Shown in pieces: positions 15,301-26,059 of a stretch of 64,000 bases of DNA. Every line of letters begins with the position of its first letter. Positions within the stretch are counted from its first letter, which is position 1. The stretch is from Ciona intestinalis. Lineage: Eukaryota; Chordata; Ascidiacea; Phlebobranchia; Cionidae. The DNA lies in the NCBI RefSeq assembly GCF_000224145.3, contig NC_020172.2, positions 1,124,921-1,188,920 of the forward strand, read 5' to 3'. The notes under the pieces are model-generated. The model was not told the DNA's origin. It ran no database searches and worked only from the letters and a program-made list of their open reading frames with translations. The translations under genes were made by a program, and so were the position numbers.

Positions 15301-18300
15301 CAGCTCATATTGTTTTTACTATGACATCACAATTAACCCAGGTTGCGTTGCTATTGGCAACCCCAAGAAGCCGAACAATCAAAGCGCTCACTAATTGTGA
15401 TTTGAACGTGCTCAGTAAGAAGGACCTAGATGAGATTTTGGACAAATTTCCAAGATTCCGTGAGCGTATGACTGCTATTGCTAAGGTGATTGAAATTTGG
15501 GGGTAAATTGAGAATATACAAATTTTTCGGCTCTGTTTTTTGTTTTTTCCTGCTGTGTCTTGCGACCTCACCCACTGATGGCAATTACTCCAACCCAGTG
15601 GTTAAAAACGCTATTAAACAATAAAAAAAACCTGCTGAATATAATCCCACTAAAAGTTACATGCGTGGAAATCGTAAGTGGGCATGGGGGGTATGATATA
15701 ACAGCGGTATTATAACCACTGTCGTTACCTGCCATGTGAGAATAAAAATTAATTTACATCCATCAAGCCAGTTTCAACATCAGTCTGAAAAACTATAACA
15801 TTAGGCCTAAAAAAAAATCTATATATGCTTTATTAATCGACCAAATTTATTATTAGGACCGCAACCTTAAAGGCACTCGCTCACTCACATTCCAACAAAA
15901 GCCAAGCCAAGCTAGCATGACACGAGGCTCGTTATATGACCAACAAGGCAACAGATATGATGGAACTGATAAAAATAAGTTCACCAAGGTAGTTATTTCA
16001 AAATAAGCTGATTTTTTTTTTTAGTTAACAAATTTAAGATATTTTTATTAAAATTCAAGTATATGTAACATGCCTGTTTTTGTGTAAATGTATAGTAGGG
16101 TGGGAAAGATGGAACACCTTATCGTTAAATTTTCTTTTCCCATTTAGTAAGTAAACAAAGAACTATTAAAGAATTATAAAACCTCATCCTTACGAGTCTT
16201 TCATAGATTGTTGTTAATTGTTTAAAACCAGTCAGAATAATTAGATAATATGTACTAAAGGTGTCCCGTCTTCCCCACCCTACTATATTTTATTAATGCC
16301 TTTATTTTAAAAACCAGGATGTTCTGTAGTCAATATGCTCATAAGTGCCATGATATCACCTTTAATTGCTGCAGTATTATTAATATACTTGTTTCTATGT
16401 ACGCATACCCAGATAACCCATATAAGGTACCATTATCTATTCCATGGCATGCACCTACCCTTTATATCCATTCTACACTATTTGAGTGTTGTGTTGTGTA
16501 TACAATATAATATTATGAAGACAGTTTTTTTGCACCATTGTCAGTTTTTTGAGACAGTTTGATGCACCATTCATTCTTTTACACCTCAATTTTCAAAACA
16601 TAACCTAATTTAGCATCAGAACAGATTTTACGCACTATAATTTTGCTCGATCGTTTGTTAAAAGCTTGCTAATTTTTCCTTAACTTTTAATGCAGCTTTA
16701 AATTGTAATGCTTTATAAATACTAGTTTAAGAAAATATAATACTACTGATTTGGTAACAATATCATAAAATTTTCAACTTTAATTCAATGTTTTACATAT
16801 AATGTATATGCTACAACTTTAAAGGTATTGGACAGAGAATCTACTTTTGCTCGAGTTTGGAACCACATCACCGTCGTCCTTGCCTTCTTATCTAGCTCTA
16901 TGTGCATCTATCAAGCTGGGTTCTACAGTCATAACTCAACTTTTTATATCCTCGGATATATTGTGGATGTTTGGTAAGATTTAGGATTTTTAGCGATTTT
17001 GTGTGAAGGCACAGTTAGAGCGGCTGCATTTAGCCAAAAGGGGATGGGTTCAAGGCTCAACGCTGCCACTATTGTGGGCGTATGTGTCCTTGGGGAAAAA
17101 CTTTACAGCAATTTGTTCAACTAAGTAGTCTATTATGCGGCGCCGGGGCATAGTGGTTAGCGCGTCTGCCTGTAACCCAGAGGTAATGGGTTCAAGGCTC
17201 AACGCTGCTACCATTGTGGGCGTATGTGTCTTTGGGCAAGACACTTAACGGCAATTGCTCCAACCCAGTGGTCACCAATGGGTTGTCTAAATTATCAGCC
17301 GCACATAACAAAAACCCCCAAAAAATTAATAATCACCCACAAAGTAACATACATGGTAACTCTAAGCTGGCATGAGGTGTTAAACCCGTGTGATAACCAC
17401 TGTCATTTTCCGGCCACGCTAGGATAAAGTAAGTTACATTTATTCATACATTCAACATATATTAAAAATAAACAACAAACTCATAAAATAAAAATCCTCA
17501 CGCACCTCATGCTCCAGGTTTGCGCTCGACATGGTCATGAACTTCCACATGAGTTTCTTCGACCAGTTTAGCACAAACATTGATGATCAAATGAAGATCC
17601 ACACGCGGTACGCCAAATCATATCGGCGCTTCTTGCTGGACGCAGTGACCAACGCGCCCATCGACCTCCTTGCGCACATGATAGGCTCCAAAGTGGGCCT
17701 CCAGTTGGCCGTGCTCTCTTATACAAGGTTAAACAGAGTCCTCAGGATGTACAAGGTTCATATGATCTTCAAAGAGTGGGAAAAAGATATCAGAAAAGAG
17801 TAAGATACTTTTTTACTCATTTTTCCCATTAAAATTGCCTAAGATAAATATGCACAAGGTACTTCTTAAAATGTACAAATACATGAATTTATAGTTTTAA
17901 TAGTAAGTACAGAACTGTATGGCCTTAAAAGTCTTAAAATTTGCATGGAAACCTGTATCATATTAAAGAGCCTCAGAAATATTCTAACGAGTATACAGAC
18001 TAACTTTACTTTTGACGTAATCTATGTAGAATTAATTTAACACCCCATACACTTCTGTACGTACTATTAAAACTATAAAGTTTCATGTATATATAAAGAG
18101 ATTATTCATGCGTTTAACGATTGTCAGTCTCCTACTAATCCCCTTCTCTGTATTAATTCTGGTCTTTATTACTGTATTTAAAGCAACAAATAAAAACTAT
18201 GTTGTTTTATGTTCACTATTGATTTGGTGCGACGAAAACATAAAAAAATACAGAAAGTAGTACTTTTCTGTGTTTTGTATGCTTTTTTTGCATGGACTGA

Positions 18301-21300
18301 CAATGCCATTTAGGCGAAATATATTTCTCTATTACTACTAGTGGTTGGACTTGATTTTTGTTGGTTACATTTTCGTAACACCAGATCATTACTGTATTTC
18401 ACTAAACAAAAATCGTTTAACTATATGTACATCAGATCAGGGTCAGATTTGGGAATTTATTAAAAATCAATCTGTTTACTATTAACGCCCAAAAAAAAAT
18501 GATATTTCTTTACAGTGTATTAGTTATACGAATGTACAAGTTCCTCTTGTTCGTATGCTTTATATTTAATGCTGTTGGAAGCATCTGGTTTGCACTTGCT
18601 TGTCCCAACAGTCAATGCAAGGAAAATACATGGTCCTCATCTTCTGTTACAGGTACTATATGTTGTTTTTATTTATGGTTATACTTCAAGGTTTTACACC
18701 TGAACCCTATGCTCACTGTCAAGTTGCAGAGACCTTATGCCCGCTGCCAAGTTGCAGAGACCTTATGCCCTCTGTCAAGTTGCTAGTTATGGGAAATAAT
18801 TTTTGATGTCTTATAAAACCGTGTCCAATTTTGTGGGGCACTTATTCTACATGGGTGAGGTCCTACAGCATGACACCCATAAATCTAGGATTTACGCCAG
18901 AGTTGGCCTATTTTTCACCCAATTTTTAACTAAAATATAAAAAACACATAAAAAATGAATTTGTATGTAACGCAAAAAAATTAAAGTACGATTTTAAATA
19001 CTTCTGGGTATATTGCTCACATAAGTATAAAATTTTTGCCGACATAAGCAAAAATAATATCACCTTGTTCAAAAAACTATTTCAGATTACAAAAATAAGC
19101 AAATCTTTGGCTTCAACTCCTTGCCATGGATTGATAGTATTTACTGGGCAGTTGCTACAATGACATCAACTGGGTATGGCGACATTAAACCAGAAAACCA
19201 GACCGAAATGGTGTACGCATGTTTTGTGATGGTACTTGGGAAACTGGTGATTGGTTATGTACTTGGCATGGTGGCTGCCACACTCGCTAATGATGAAAGC
19301 TTGAGAGTTTGGTACGAACAGAGCGTTTCGGTAAGTTCGTAGCATTTTTTGCTAGCTAGCTTTAATAATAAACAATAAAATTTAGATTGTTTTATTTAAT
19401 TAAATAGCTCTGTTATCTTGTTTTAATGATAAATAATATTATTTAGATTGTTTTACCTATTTAAATAACTCTGTTATATTTAAATAACTCTGAAAAGTTT
19501 TTTTTAATTTAATTTCTACTGATTTAGGGTAAAAAATTATTTCAAAATTAATAACCCAACCAAGTGTGCTGTGCAGTTGCGGCCTAAATAGTTTAAACTT
19601 CCTTTTTTAGTTAACATTAATCTACCACTAAACCACGCAGCATATACTAAATGCAGTAACAAAATCCATATGTGGAATATTTTGACACAATTGTTGCAGT
19701 CCGTGGCATAGTGGTTAGTACGCCTGCCTGTAACCCAGAGGTAATGGGTTTAAGGCTCATCGTTGCAACCATTGTTGGCGTATGTGTCCTTGGGCAAGAC
19801 ACTTAACGGCCATTGCTCCAACCCAGTGGTCACTAATGGGTTGTCTAAATTATCCGCCATACAAAAAATTTGATAAAAAATACCCAAAAAAATAATCCCT
19901 CACAAAGTAACATACATGGTAATTTGTAAGCTGACACGAGGTGTTAAACCCGCATTATAACGACTGTCGTTTTCCGGCCACGCGAGGATAAAGTAAGTTA
20001 CATTCATTCATTCAGTGACATGTGTCTTGGGCCCTGGGGTGATATGTTACTCTAACTTTTGGAAATTCCTATGTTTTAACAATATTTTTACACCTTGAAT
20101 AGGTTGTTAGGTATCTGTGCACAGATAAAGTATATTGCATTCACCACCTTAATCTATGAAGTTCCCTATGTTTGACAACTATGAGTGAAACTGCATTTTA
20201 ACTAGGTTCTCCCATATTTTACCAAAAAAAATTATAAAACGTGTTGCTTATCACTATCAGTTATCACAGAATTAATAATAAACTAACATCTTAATTTAAA
20301 AGGCTGTGAAGAGCTACATGATAGACCTGAAGTTCGACAAGGAGTTATACAACCATGTGATCCAGTATTATGATTATATGTGGATGAAGAACCAAGGTGT
20401 TAATGTTATGAACTTATTTCCTGATCTAACTTTCAGGTACAAGTTATTTTTGCTGACATAAGCAAAAATTAGTTTTAATCCATGCTACTGTAATTAAACT
20501 AACAAATAGAAGTTACTGTTATATGTTTTGATTCGGTCTGATTTTAAGTTACCTATACCCTTTTTGTATGGTAACTATTATGTGCGTTAGTACTGGTATA
20601 TTTACGCGCATGTACAAAGTTAGCATGCATAACGTCATACCCGTGTTGTATATGGACAGTTTCACTTTTAAGAGCCTAATCTTTAATTTTTTGGGTGTTT
20701 AAAAAGTTATAGACAGTTTCACTTTTAAGAGCCTAATCTTTAAAAAAAATTTTTTTTAGGGTTTTTAGTTGGTTATAGAACAATAACAGTATCAGAAGTC
20801 TATTCTTTAATCTTTTGAGTGTTTAAAAAGTTATAGACAGTCTCACTTTTAAGAGCCTAATCTTTAATCTTTTTGGTGTTTAAAACGTTATAGACAGTTT
20901 CACTTTTAAGAGCCTAATCTTTAATTTTTTGGGTGTTTAAAAAGTTATAGACAGTTTCACTTTTAAGAGCCTAATCTTTAATCTTTTGGGTGTTTAAAAA
21001 GTTATAGACAGTTTCAATTTTAAGAGCCTAATCTTTAATCTTTTGGGTGTTTAAAAAGTTATAGACAGTTTCACTTTTAAGAGCCTAATCTTTTTGGGGA
21101 ATTATTTTTACAGTTTTTAGTTGGTTATAGTACAATAAAGTATCAGAAGTTATTGACATGATTTACAATATTGCGCTAAAATAAGCTAATTCAATTTTGA
21201 TACGGGCTCATAAACCGATGACCATAGAAAATAACGTCGTTGGCGATTTACCAAATTACGACTTTACGCATAAATATTTTAGCATGCAAAAAGGGTACTT

Positions 21301-23051
21301 GACAGTCAAAATTTAGTTAAAAAATTAAAAAATACCATTTCGACAGTTTTTATTAAAAAAGTTGTCAGACAAACTGCTATATATTAAAATTAAACATAAT
21401 TTATATTTTGACTTTCAAATATTTATAACCCACTATGTACTTTCAGCTTAAGAGCTGACATCTACACCCAGATATGCAGGAACATGGTTGATAGCATTGA
21501 ACTTTTCGAAGGTTGCCCAGAAAACTTCTTACGTCATCTTTGTATGGTGATGAATCCAACTGCTTTCATGCCAGGAGATTACATCTGTTTACAGGTTTAT
21601 ATTATATAAAGCTAATACATAAGGCTAGTTACCTTTTGATGTCAATTCCTTTCTCTTTTATGTTACTTGTGTATTTACTTGTGTATAAGAGCAAACCAGC
21701 CAACCCATTGTTATATGACAATGTACCATGACTCATTCCATGCATAGTGCACCCTGGGTGTTGGAGTAATTGACCAATTGTCCATCGCCGTGACAAAGTG
21801 GTTAACACACCTGCCTGTAACCCAGAGTTAATGGGTTCAAGGCTCGTCGCTGCTACCATTGTGGTCATATTTGGGAAAGACAGTTAACGGCAATTGCTCC
21901 AACCCAGTGGTGACTAATGGATTGTCCAAATTATCAGCCATACATGAAAAAAAAAATCCCCTAAAAAAAATAATCACCTACAAAGTAACATACATGGTAA
22001 CTCGTAAGCTGGCACGAGGTGTATGAACACCCATGTTGTAACGACTGTCGTTTTCCGGCCGCACGAGGATAAAGTAAGTTACATTCATTCAACTTTGGCC
22101 TAAATCTCTTTTCCCATGGTGTACCCTGCTGCAGAACCTCACCCACGCAAAATAAAATATACACGTGGTAACTCGTTTAGTAAGCACAAAGTGTATGCAA
22201 CAGAACACATGCATTATAACAACTGTTATTGCCCTACCACACATAAATATGTCTGACTTATCTGTCACACATTTAAACTGATGCATTTTGTCTATAGTGT
22301 TTTTATAACAACTGTTGTTGCCCCCCACATAAATAAGTCATATTCATAATACCTTCTATGATAACTGAATGCTGATGTTAATCAGGGCGACATCCGATGT
22401 GAGATGTACGTCATCCACCATGGAGTAGCTGAAGCAATGAAAGTGGAGAATGGAAAGAAGATCCCGATCCGCCTCGTGATGGAGGGAGAGCACTTCCTTT
22501 GTGAGAGCATCCTCTGCAAGGTGATTTTATCGAAAAAAGTTTTAAAAACAAACTTACAACGGGCAAAAAATGCCTTTTTTATCATTTCCTAAAAAAGTGC
22601 CACTTTTATTATAACCAAAATAATAGGGTTTTTATTATATTACGGTGGGGGAAGATAGGACACTTTTTCATTCTATTTTGTCGTCTCATTTGCTAGTAAA
22701 CAAAGAACATTCAAAGAATTATAAAACTGTATCCTCACTTCCATGGACCGTTATTAATTGTTTAAAAAAGGATCAGATAGTAAAAAAATTTGCTAAAGGT
22801 GTCCCATCTTCCCCCATCCTACTATATAACCAAAATAATGGCATTTTTATTCACCATAAATGACATGTTTACTTGAAAATACCCCTTGACCCCTGCAGAC
22901 ACGAAGACCTTGTTCACTACGAGCTCGTACATACGTTGACGTCTTCAGTATGACTTTGGAAGGTTTACAGAGTGTGTTGAGTTACCACCCAGCTGTACGT
23001 CCAATTATTCTTGCAAACGCACGTCGTCTTTACCCGGAAGTAAAGTTATAA
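303..23051 (+). CDS. CNGK: CNGK-type four-repeat cyclic-nucleotide-gated K+ channel, 3' three quarters (5' partial)
   Basis: Thirty exons keep phase to a TAA stop: 303-405, 1045-1256, 2034-2230, 2622-2784, 3294-3471, 4110-4267, 4967-5144, 5753-5905, 6385-6519, 7275-7461, 8083-8343, 8904-9020, 9377-9579, 10170-10407, 10752-11048, 11280-11429, 11967-12228, 12679-12824, 13798-14036, 14364-14478, 15342-15485, 15857-15988, 16825-16973, 17518-17799, 18516-18652, 19086-19330, 20303-20436, 21447-21594, 22386-22520, 22899-23051. They encode about 1780 residues: the tail of one repeat, then three full repeats of S1-S6, pore and cyclic-nucleotide-binding domain (CNBD). Filters read STGYGD, CVGYGD and STGYGD, which predicts K+ selectivity; ordinary CNG cation channels lack GYGD. 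Known family: sea urchin sperm CNGK joins four repeats in one polypeptide, and cGMP opening drives the chemotactic response; a zebrafish form is proton-gated. Repeat I and the start codon lie left of the window. The alternative, separate KCNH/HCN-like genes, is unlikely because no start or stop separates the repeats. Confidence 0.88.
626..847 (-). mobile_element. TA-target MITE, copy 1
   Basis: Family description: about 195 bp, ends TAGTAGGGTGGGGGAAGATG and its complement, flanked by TA. Strand + means the interior reads GTAGTAAACAAAGAAC on the top strand. No coding capacity; Tc1/mariner-like by target only. It may be the published Ciona MITE Cimi-1, which I cannot verify. This copy is long and diverged. 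Confidence 0.75.
1361..1684 (-). mobile_element. tRNA-derived SINE, copy 1
   Basis: Family description: a roughly 65-bp head with pol III A-box-like TAGTGGTTAGCGCG and B-box-like GGGTTCAAGGCTC, a body of about 240 bp and a GAAT/ATTC tail. Strand + means head on the left. It may be the published Ciona composite SINE Cics-1, not verifiable here. This copy is nearly full length with a diverged head. Confidence 0.75.
3515..3708 (-). mobile_element. TA-target MITE, copy 2
   Basis: Both terminal repeats present (GGGTGGGGGAAGATGGGACA and the CCACCCTACTATA end), 45 bp after a channel exon. Confidence 0.85.
4500..4925 (+). repeat. Two tandem SINE-body fragments
   Basis: Two copies of the CACCAATGGGTTGTCTA to GTGGTAACTC segment (about 4605-4730 and 4745-4925); heads absent. 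Confidence 0.7.
5285..5334. other. Assembly gap (50 N)
   Basis: Fifty unknown bases inside a channel intron, within what looks like a SINE (GTTAGCGCGCCTG just left; CATTCATTCA just right). The true length is unknown. Confidence 0.99.
6068..6208 (-). mobile_element. Decayed copy of the same hAT-type MITE
   Basis: The right terminal repeat CTGGCTGCGCCACTG (6194-6208) and the C-run interior match the reverse complement of the 13620 element; the left end is not recognisable. Confidence 0.6.
11571..11880 (-). mobile_element. tRNA-derived SINE, copy 2
   Basis: Diverged body, reversed head ending in GGCACGATAGGTCGCTAACC; in the intron before the repeat III pore exon. Confidence 0.65.
12950..13115 (+). 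repeat. SINE 3' fragment
   Basis: AATAATCACTTACAAAGTAACATACATGG through GTTACATTACATTCG; head absent. Similar short fragments sit at about 6225-6355, 9770-9920, 14090-14260 and 15640-15770. Confidence 0.65.
13391..13507 (+). repeat. Diverged tandem pair, about 56 and 61 bp
   Basis: Two copies begin CGCACTTGCA and end CAGCGTGGTT (13391-13446 and 13447-13507); each has an ACGTGAT core. More C/G-rich than the surrounding intron. Confidence 0.7.
13620..13753 (+). mobile_element. Short hAT-type MITE with intact target duplication
   Basis: A 134-bp element with terminal inverted repeats CAGTGGCGCAGCCAG and CTGGCTGTGCCACTG and G-run/C-run subterminal ends. It is flanked by a perfect 8-bp duplication GTTTCAAT (13612-13619 and 13754-13761). 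An 8-bp duplication points to hAT-like transposition. It lies 44 bp before a channel exon acceptor. Confidence 0.85.
14533..14724 (+). mobile_element. TA-target MITE, copy 3 (of a head-to-head pair)
   Basis: Degenerate ends; directly followed by copy 4 in the opposite orientation. Confidence 0.8.
14725..14907 (-). mobile_element. TA-target MITE, copy 4 (of a head-to-head pair)
   Basis: Left end decayed (ACTGTGGGGACAAATGGGAC), right end good. Adjacent to copy 3, probably an insertion at its terminal TA. Confidence 0.8.
16093..16287 (+). mobile_element. TA-target MITE, copy 5
   Basis: Both ends near consensus, in the intron before channel repeat IV. Confidence 0.88.
17138..17454 (+). mobile_element. 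tRNA-derived SINE, copy 3 (good reference copy)
   Basis: Head CGCCGGGGCATAGTGGTTAG, B box GGGTTCAAGGCTC, tail ending in ATTCATACATTCA. A fragment of a second copy lies just left (about 17010-17120). Confidence 0.85.
19698..20014 (+). mobile_element. tRNA-derived SINE, copy 4
   Basis: Full-length, head CATAGTGGTTAGTACGCC, tail CATTCATTCATTCA. Confidence 0.85.
20655..21150 (+). repeat. 57-bp minisatellite in a channel repeat IV intron
   Basis: Units begin with GACAGTTTCACTTTTAAGAG at 20655, 20712, 20836, 20893, 20950, 21007 and 21064. Spacing is exactly 57 bp, except one of 124 bp, where an inserted block (TTTTTAGTTGGTTATAG...) recurs after the last unit. Units are close to identical, so copy number may vary or be mis-assembled. 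Confidence 0.92.
21785..22091 (+). mobile_element. tRNA-derived SINE, copy 5
   Basis: Full-length with a small body deletion; followed by further decayed tail-like fragments to about 22340. Confidence 0.83.
22641..22826 (+). mobile_element. TA-target MITE, copy 6
   Basis: Ends GGTGGGGGAAGATAGGACAC and CCCATCCTACTATA; in the last channel intron. Confidence 0.85.
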
Positions 23052-23846
23052 GCGCCATGAGAATAATATGTTTGTTTAATTTCGTTTTCTTTCGTTATTT
23101 AGCGTTTTTAAAGTTAACAAATTCCCTGCTAATACATTACACTGTATTTAAAGCTAAAAATCCCTGTGAAACTGTATATTGCTTTATTGCAAGTTTTTTA
23201 AATTTTTTTTACTCTAGTTAAAAGACTAAAAAGTTGTACATTCTTGCGCACAAGAAATATATATTACATGTTATGTTACGAATGTGTGCAGCTGCACTGT
23301 TAGAGTTGTCTTGTCCAAGGTCACATAGGCCTGCAATGGTAGCAGCGATAAGTCTTGAATCCATTACCTATGGGTTAGAGGCAGGCGCGCTTAATAACTA
23401 AGCTACAGCGCCCGATAAAATGATTCCTGGAAGGCAAAATACATTTATTTAAACTGCTTGTAACTCTGTAAAAGCTGAGCAAATTATAACGAGCTGAAAC
23501 TGCCGGAGTATTACTAAAACCAATCAGGAACTATCAGTAAACCAATTAAAATATACCGATAACCTGCAGCTGGAAGAATTTGCCTCTTGGTTTATAGCTT
23601 TATGCAATGCAAGTATAGTACTTGCTTTTCGACGATGGTACTTCCTCGCGTGGGGATTTTTTATTGGACACGTCCGTAAGACATTTAAACGAGTTAAAAT
23701 ATTTAATAAAACTATGCCCTTGCGCAGGTAAGCCAAATTATATTTGAGTGTCTTAACAGTTATTTGGTTGATAACAATAATCGCAGAAAGACTACACAAA
23801 AATCGATGTTTTGCGTTTTTTCGGTGACATTGTTGTTTCGCACATA

Positions 23847-24012
23847 TAGTGGGATGGGGGAAGATGGGACACCTCTTTATTCTATTTTCTCGTCCCATTT
23901 GGTAGTAAACATATACAATTCAAAGAAATATAAAACTACGACTTACATACCGTTGTTAATTGTTTCAAACATGATCAGGATATTGGATATTATGTGTTAA
24001 AGTATCCCATCT
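23847..24012 (+). mobile_element. TA-target MITE, copy 7 (right end decayed)
   Basis: Left end intact; the right end stops at TATCCCATCTG without the CCACCCTACTA terminus. Confidence 0.75.
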
Positions 24013-24741
24013 GCACGCTAGGCTGGTTAGAGGGAGATTTTTTGAATGTGTGCAATTTAACAAAGTACCATGTGCTATTTCATATATAGGTGAGATCATA
24101 TGCACGCCATGAAACCAGAGTTAATGTCTGAATTGGCTTATTACCCCTATACCTAAATTGGGACAACCTAAATTGGTGACCACTGGGTAGGAGCAATGTC
24201 CGTGTTTTGCCAAGAACATAATATAGCTATCAGTATCGAGCTTCGAATCTGGTAACTTTCGGTTACAACTAGCGTCTGACCACTGGGTCACAGTATGTGC
24301 ATATATAGGCAATAGGACTTTAAATGTCTAATTAATCACGTTCACAAATTAGACTCGGCAGCCTAAACTGGTGCTAAGATTCGGGGAACAAGGCGCTGCG
24401 TTAAATTAATAATTAATCACTGATGGTGGTAACATCAGTCATACATTAGTCCATTTTGATTACCTTAGTGTTGTGGGGAAAAGGCAGACACGGGGCCGGA
24501 AAATCGGCTTTGCGTGCAATCGATGGTGAATATCCTAGGATGCCTGTCGAGAGTTTATTTGTTTTTTCCAGCTGGTATTTCAATTCCGCTGTCGCTGGTG
24601 CGGGGCCGCGAGGGAAACGGCAAATGTCGCTGAATGCTGGTGTTGCCATGAAGCTGTCGCGTATTCGTATAACGCAAATGCTAAACCTATATTTCTGAAT
24701 GAATAAATAATTAGTAAACACGTTTCATTACATATATATAC

Positions 24742-24935
24742 AATGAGATGGGGGAAGATGGGAAACTTTTTAGCTCTATTTTCTCGTCCCATTTAGTAGT
24801 AAACGATGAACATTTAAAGATTTATAAAAGTGTATCCCTACGACTCCCATAGGCCGTTGTTAATTGTTTAAAAAACGATCAGGATATTTAGATATTATGT
24901 GCTAAACGTGTCCCATCTTCCTCCACCCTACTATA
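24742..24935 (+). mobile_element. TA-target MITE, copy 8
   Basis: Both terminal repeats present, intergenic. Confidence 0.85.
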
Positions 24936-25546
24936 TATAAATATATATATATATAGGGGGAGGGAAGCACCCTAAGCACATACTGTCCAATACTTTTTTG
25001 GACGGTAAGAACATTTTTCGTTTATTAGTAACTGTGAACCTTAAAAAATAAATCACCACACTAAATTTATTAACAGTTATTTAAAACTTATAAATAGCAA
25101 TTAAATTATCAAAATAAAGTATATTGGTCTATACTCGTAGAAAGGTTATACATATCGCTAGATTTATTAATACTTTTTAATTATAAAATTAAAAAAAATG
25201 TTGTGAAAAAAGGGAAATTGCAAAGTTTTTGTTTAGTCCGATTTTCGGTCGCAGCAAACACATTCACCGGCTACGACGCAAGCCCTGGAGCGAAACTCTC
25301 GATTTAATTTAAGAAGATTGATTTATTGATCCCAGAGTCTATATGTACCGCCGTAACCAGCGGTTGGGACGCGAAGAAAATCTTAAACAACTTAATGTAA
25401 CCGTGGATAAATCCGAAACACAAAAGCCGCAAAGCTAATACAGGAAATTTACTTTATCCGCAGGGGTTTATGGGTTAAAGGGCAAGGTCCGATCGTCACC
25501 TGAGATATTTGAATTGGAGTTATATCTATATACGGTTTGTGAAATA

Positions 25547-25730
25547 TAGTCGGGTGGGGGGATGGGACACCTTTTTATTATATTTTCTCGTCTTATTTGG
25601 TAATAAACAAAGAATAATAAAAACCGTATATCCTTCCAAATTCCATAGGCCGTTGTTAATTGTTTAAAACACGATTAGGATAATTGGATATTATGTGCTA
25701 AAGGTGTCCCGTTTTCCCCGCCTTACTATA
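25547..25730 (+). mobile_element. TA-target MITE, copy 9
   Basis: Ends TAGTCGGGTGGGGGGATGGG and CCCCGCCTTACTATA, with a short interior deletion. Confidence 0.85.
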
Positions 25731-26059
25731 TCATTTTACCAACAACGATATAATTTTTAAACTGGTTAATTTTTGAACTGGCTGACAGAAAAATTATAAA
25801 CAAATCACATAATTTATCACTTTTTATTCGCTTTTATTCGACTTGAAATCCCGTGCTGGATTGCTAAATTGCATAGGATACGCTTGTTCTGTGGTACGCA
25901 ATATAACAAGCGCTTTATATAATATGCCAAGGTTTACACAATTTATATTGTTTTGAAACACGCGGTTAGTTTGTTTGCAGTTATTAAATAAGCAGACATA
26001 ACAATCGACGCGAACTTATCATTTCAAAGCGTCATACTTATTATGTGATTTTCCAATTT

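Larger units (their letters stand above)
10170..15988 (+). other. CNGK repeat III (S1-S6, pore, CNBD)
   Basis: S1 is in 10170-10407 and S2-S4 in 10752-11048 (S4 AILRINRLLQLYK). S5 is in 11280-11429. Exon 11967-12228 carries an N-glycosylation-rich turret (NNTGS, QNSTW) and the filter CVGYGDI. S6 and the C-linker are in 12679-12824 and 13798-14036, and the CNBD in 14364-14478 and 15342-15485, with an intact cassette (GQHFGE, then TPRSRTIKAL). Exon 15857-15988 is a polar linker to repeat IV. In sea urchin CNGK the third CNBD is reported as the working cGMP sensor; the intact cassette here fits that. Confidence 0.82.
16825..23051 (+). other. CNGK repeat IV (S1-S6, pore, degenerate CNBD) and C-terminus
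   Basis: S1-S2 are in 16825-16973 and 17518-17799; the latter also has S3 and S4 (YTRLNRVLRMYK). S5 is in 18516-18652, and pore and S6 in 19086-19330 (TMTSTGYGDIKPENQ). C-linker and CNBD are in 20303-20436, 21447-21594, 22386-22520 and 22899-23051. The cassette is degraded: FGE is replaced by FLCES and the Arg-Thr region reads TRRPCSL, so cyclic-nucleotide binding looks lost. The protein ends YPEVKL shortly after the CNBD, with no long tail. Confidence 0.82.
23052..26059. other. Intergenic spacer between channel and neuroligin genes
   Basis: No exon recognised. It holds a SINE fragment (about 23290-23410), three MITE copies, a unique C/G-rich block at 24470-24680 and AT-rich filler. No canonical AATAAA is seen soon after the channel stop. 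Confidence 0.5.

Noticed and set aside
17145..17210. Possible tRNA gene
   Set aside because: The A- and B-box-like words belong to a SINE head repeated many times with the same body and tail; no good cloverleaf with paired acceptor stem is seen.
24456..24698. Plus-strand frame with WGKGRHGAGKSAL, resembling a Ras-type P-loop
   Set aside because: Nothing after the P-loop-like string fits a GTPase (no switch or G3-G5 motifs), and there are no flanking exons in phase; likely chance in a C/G-rich block.
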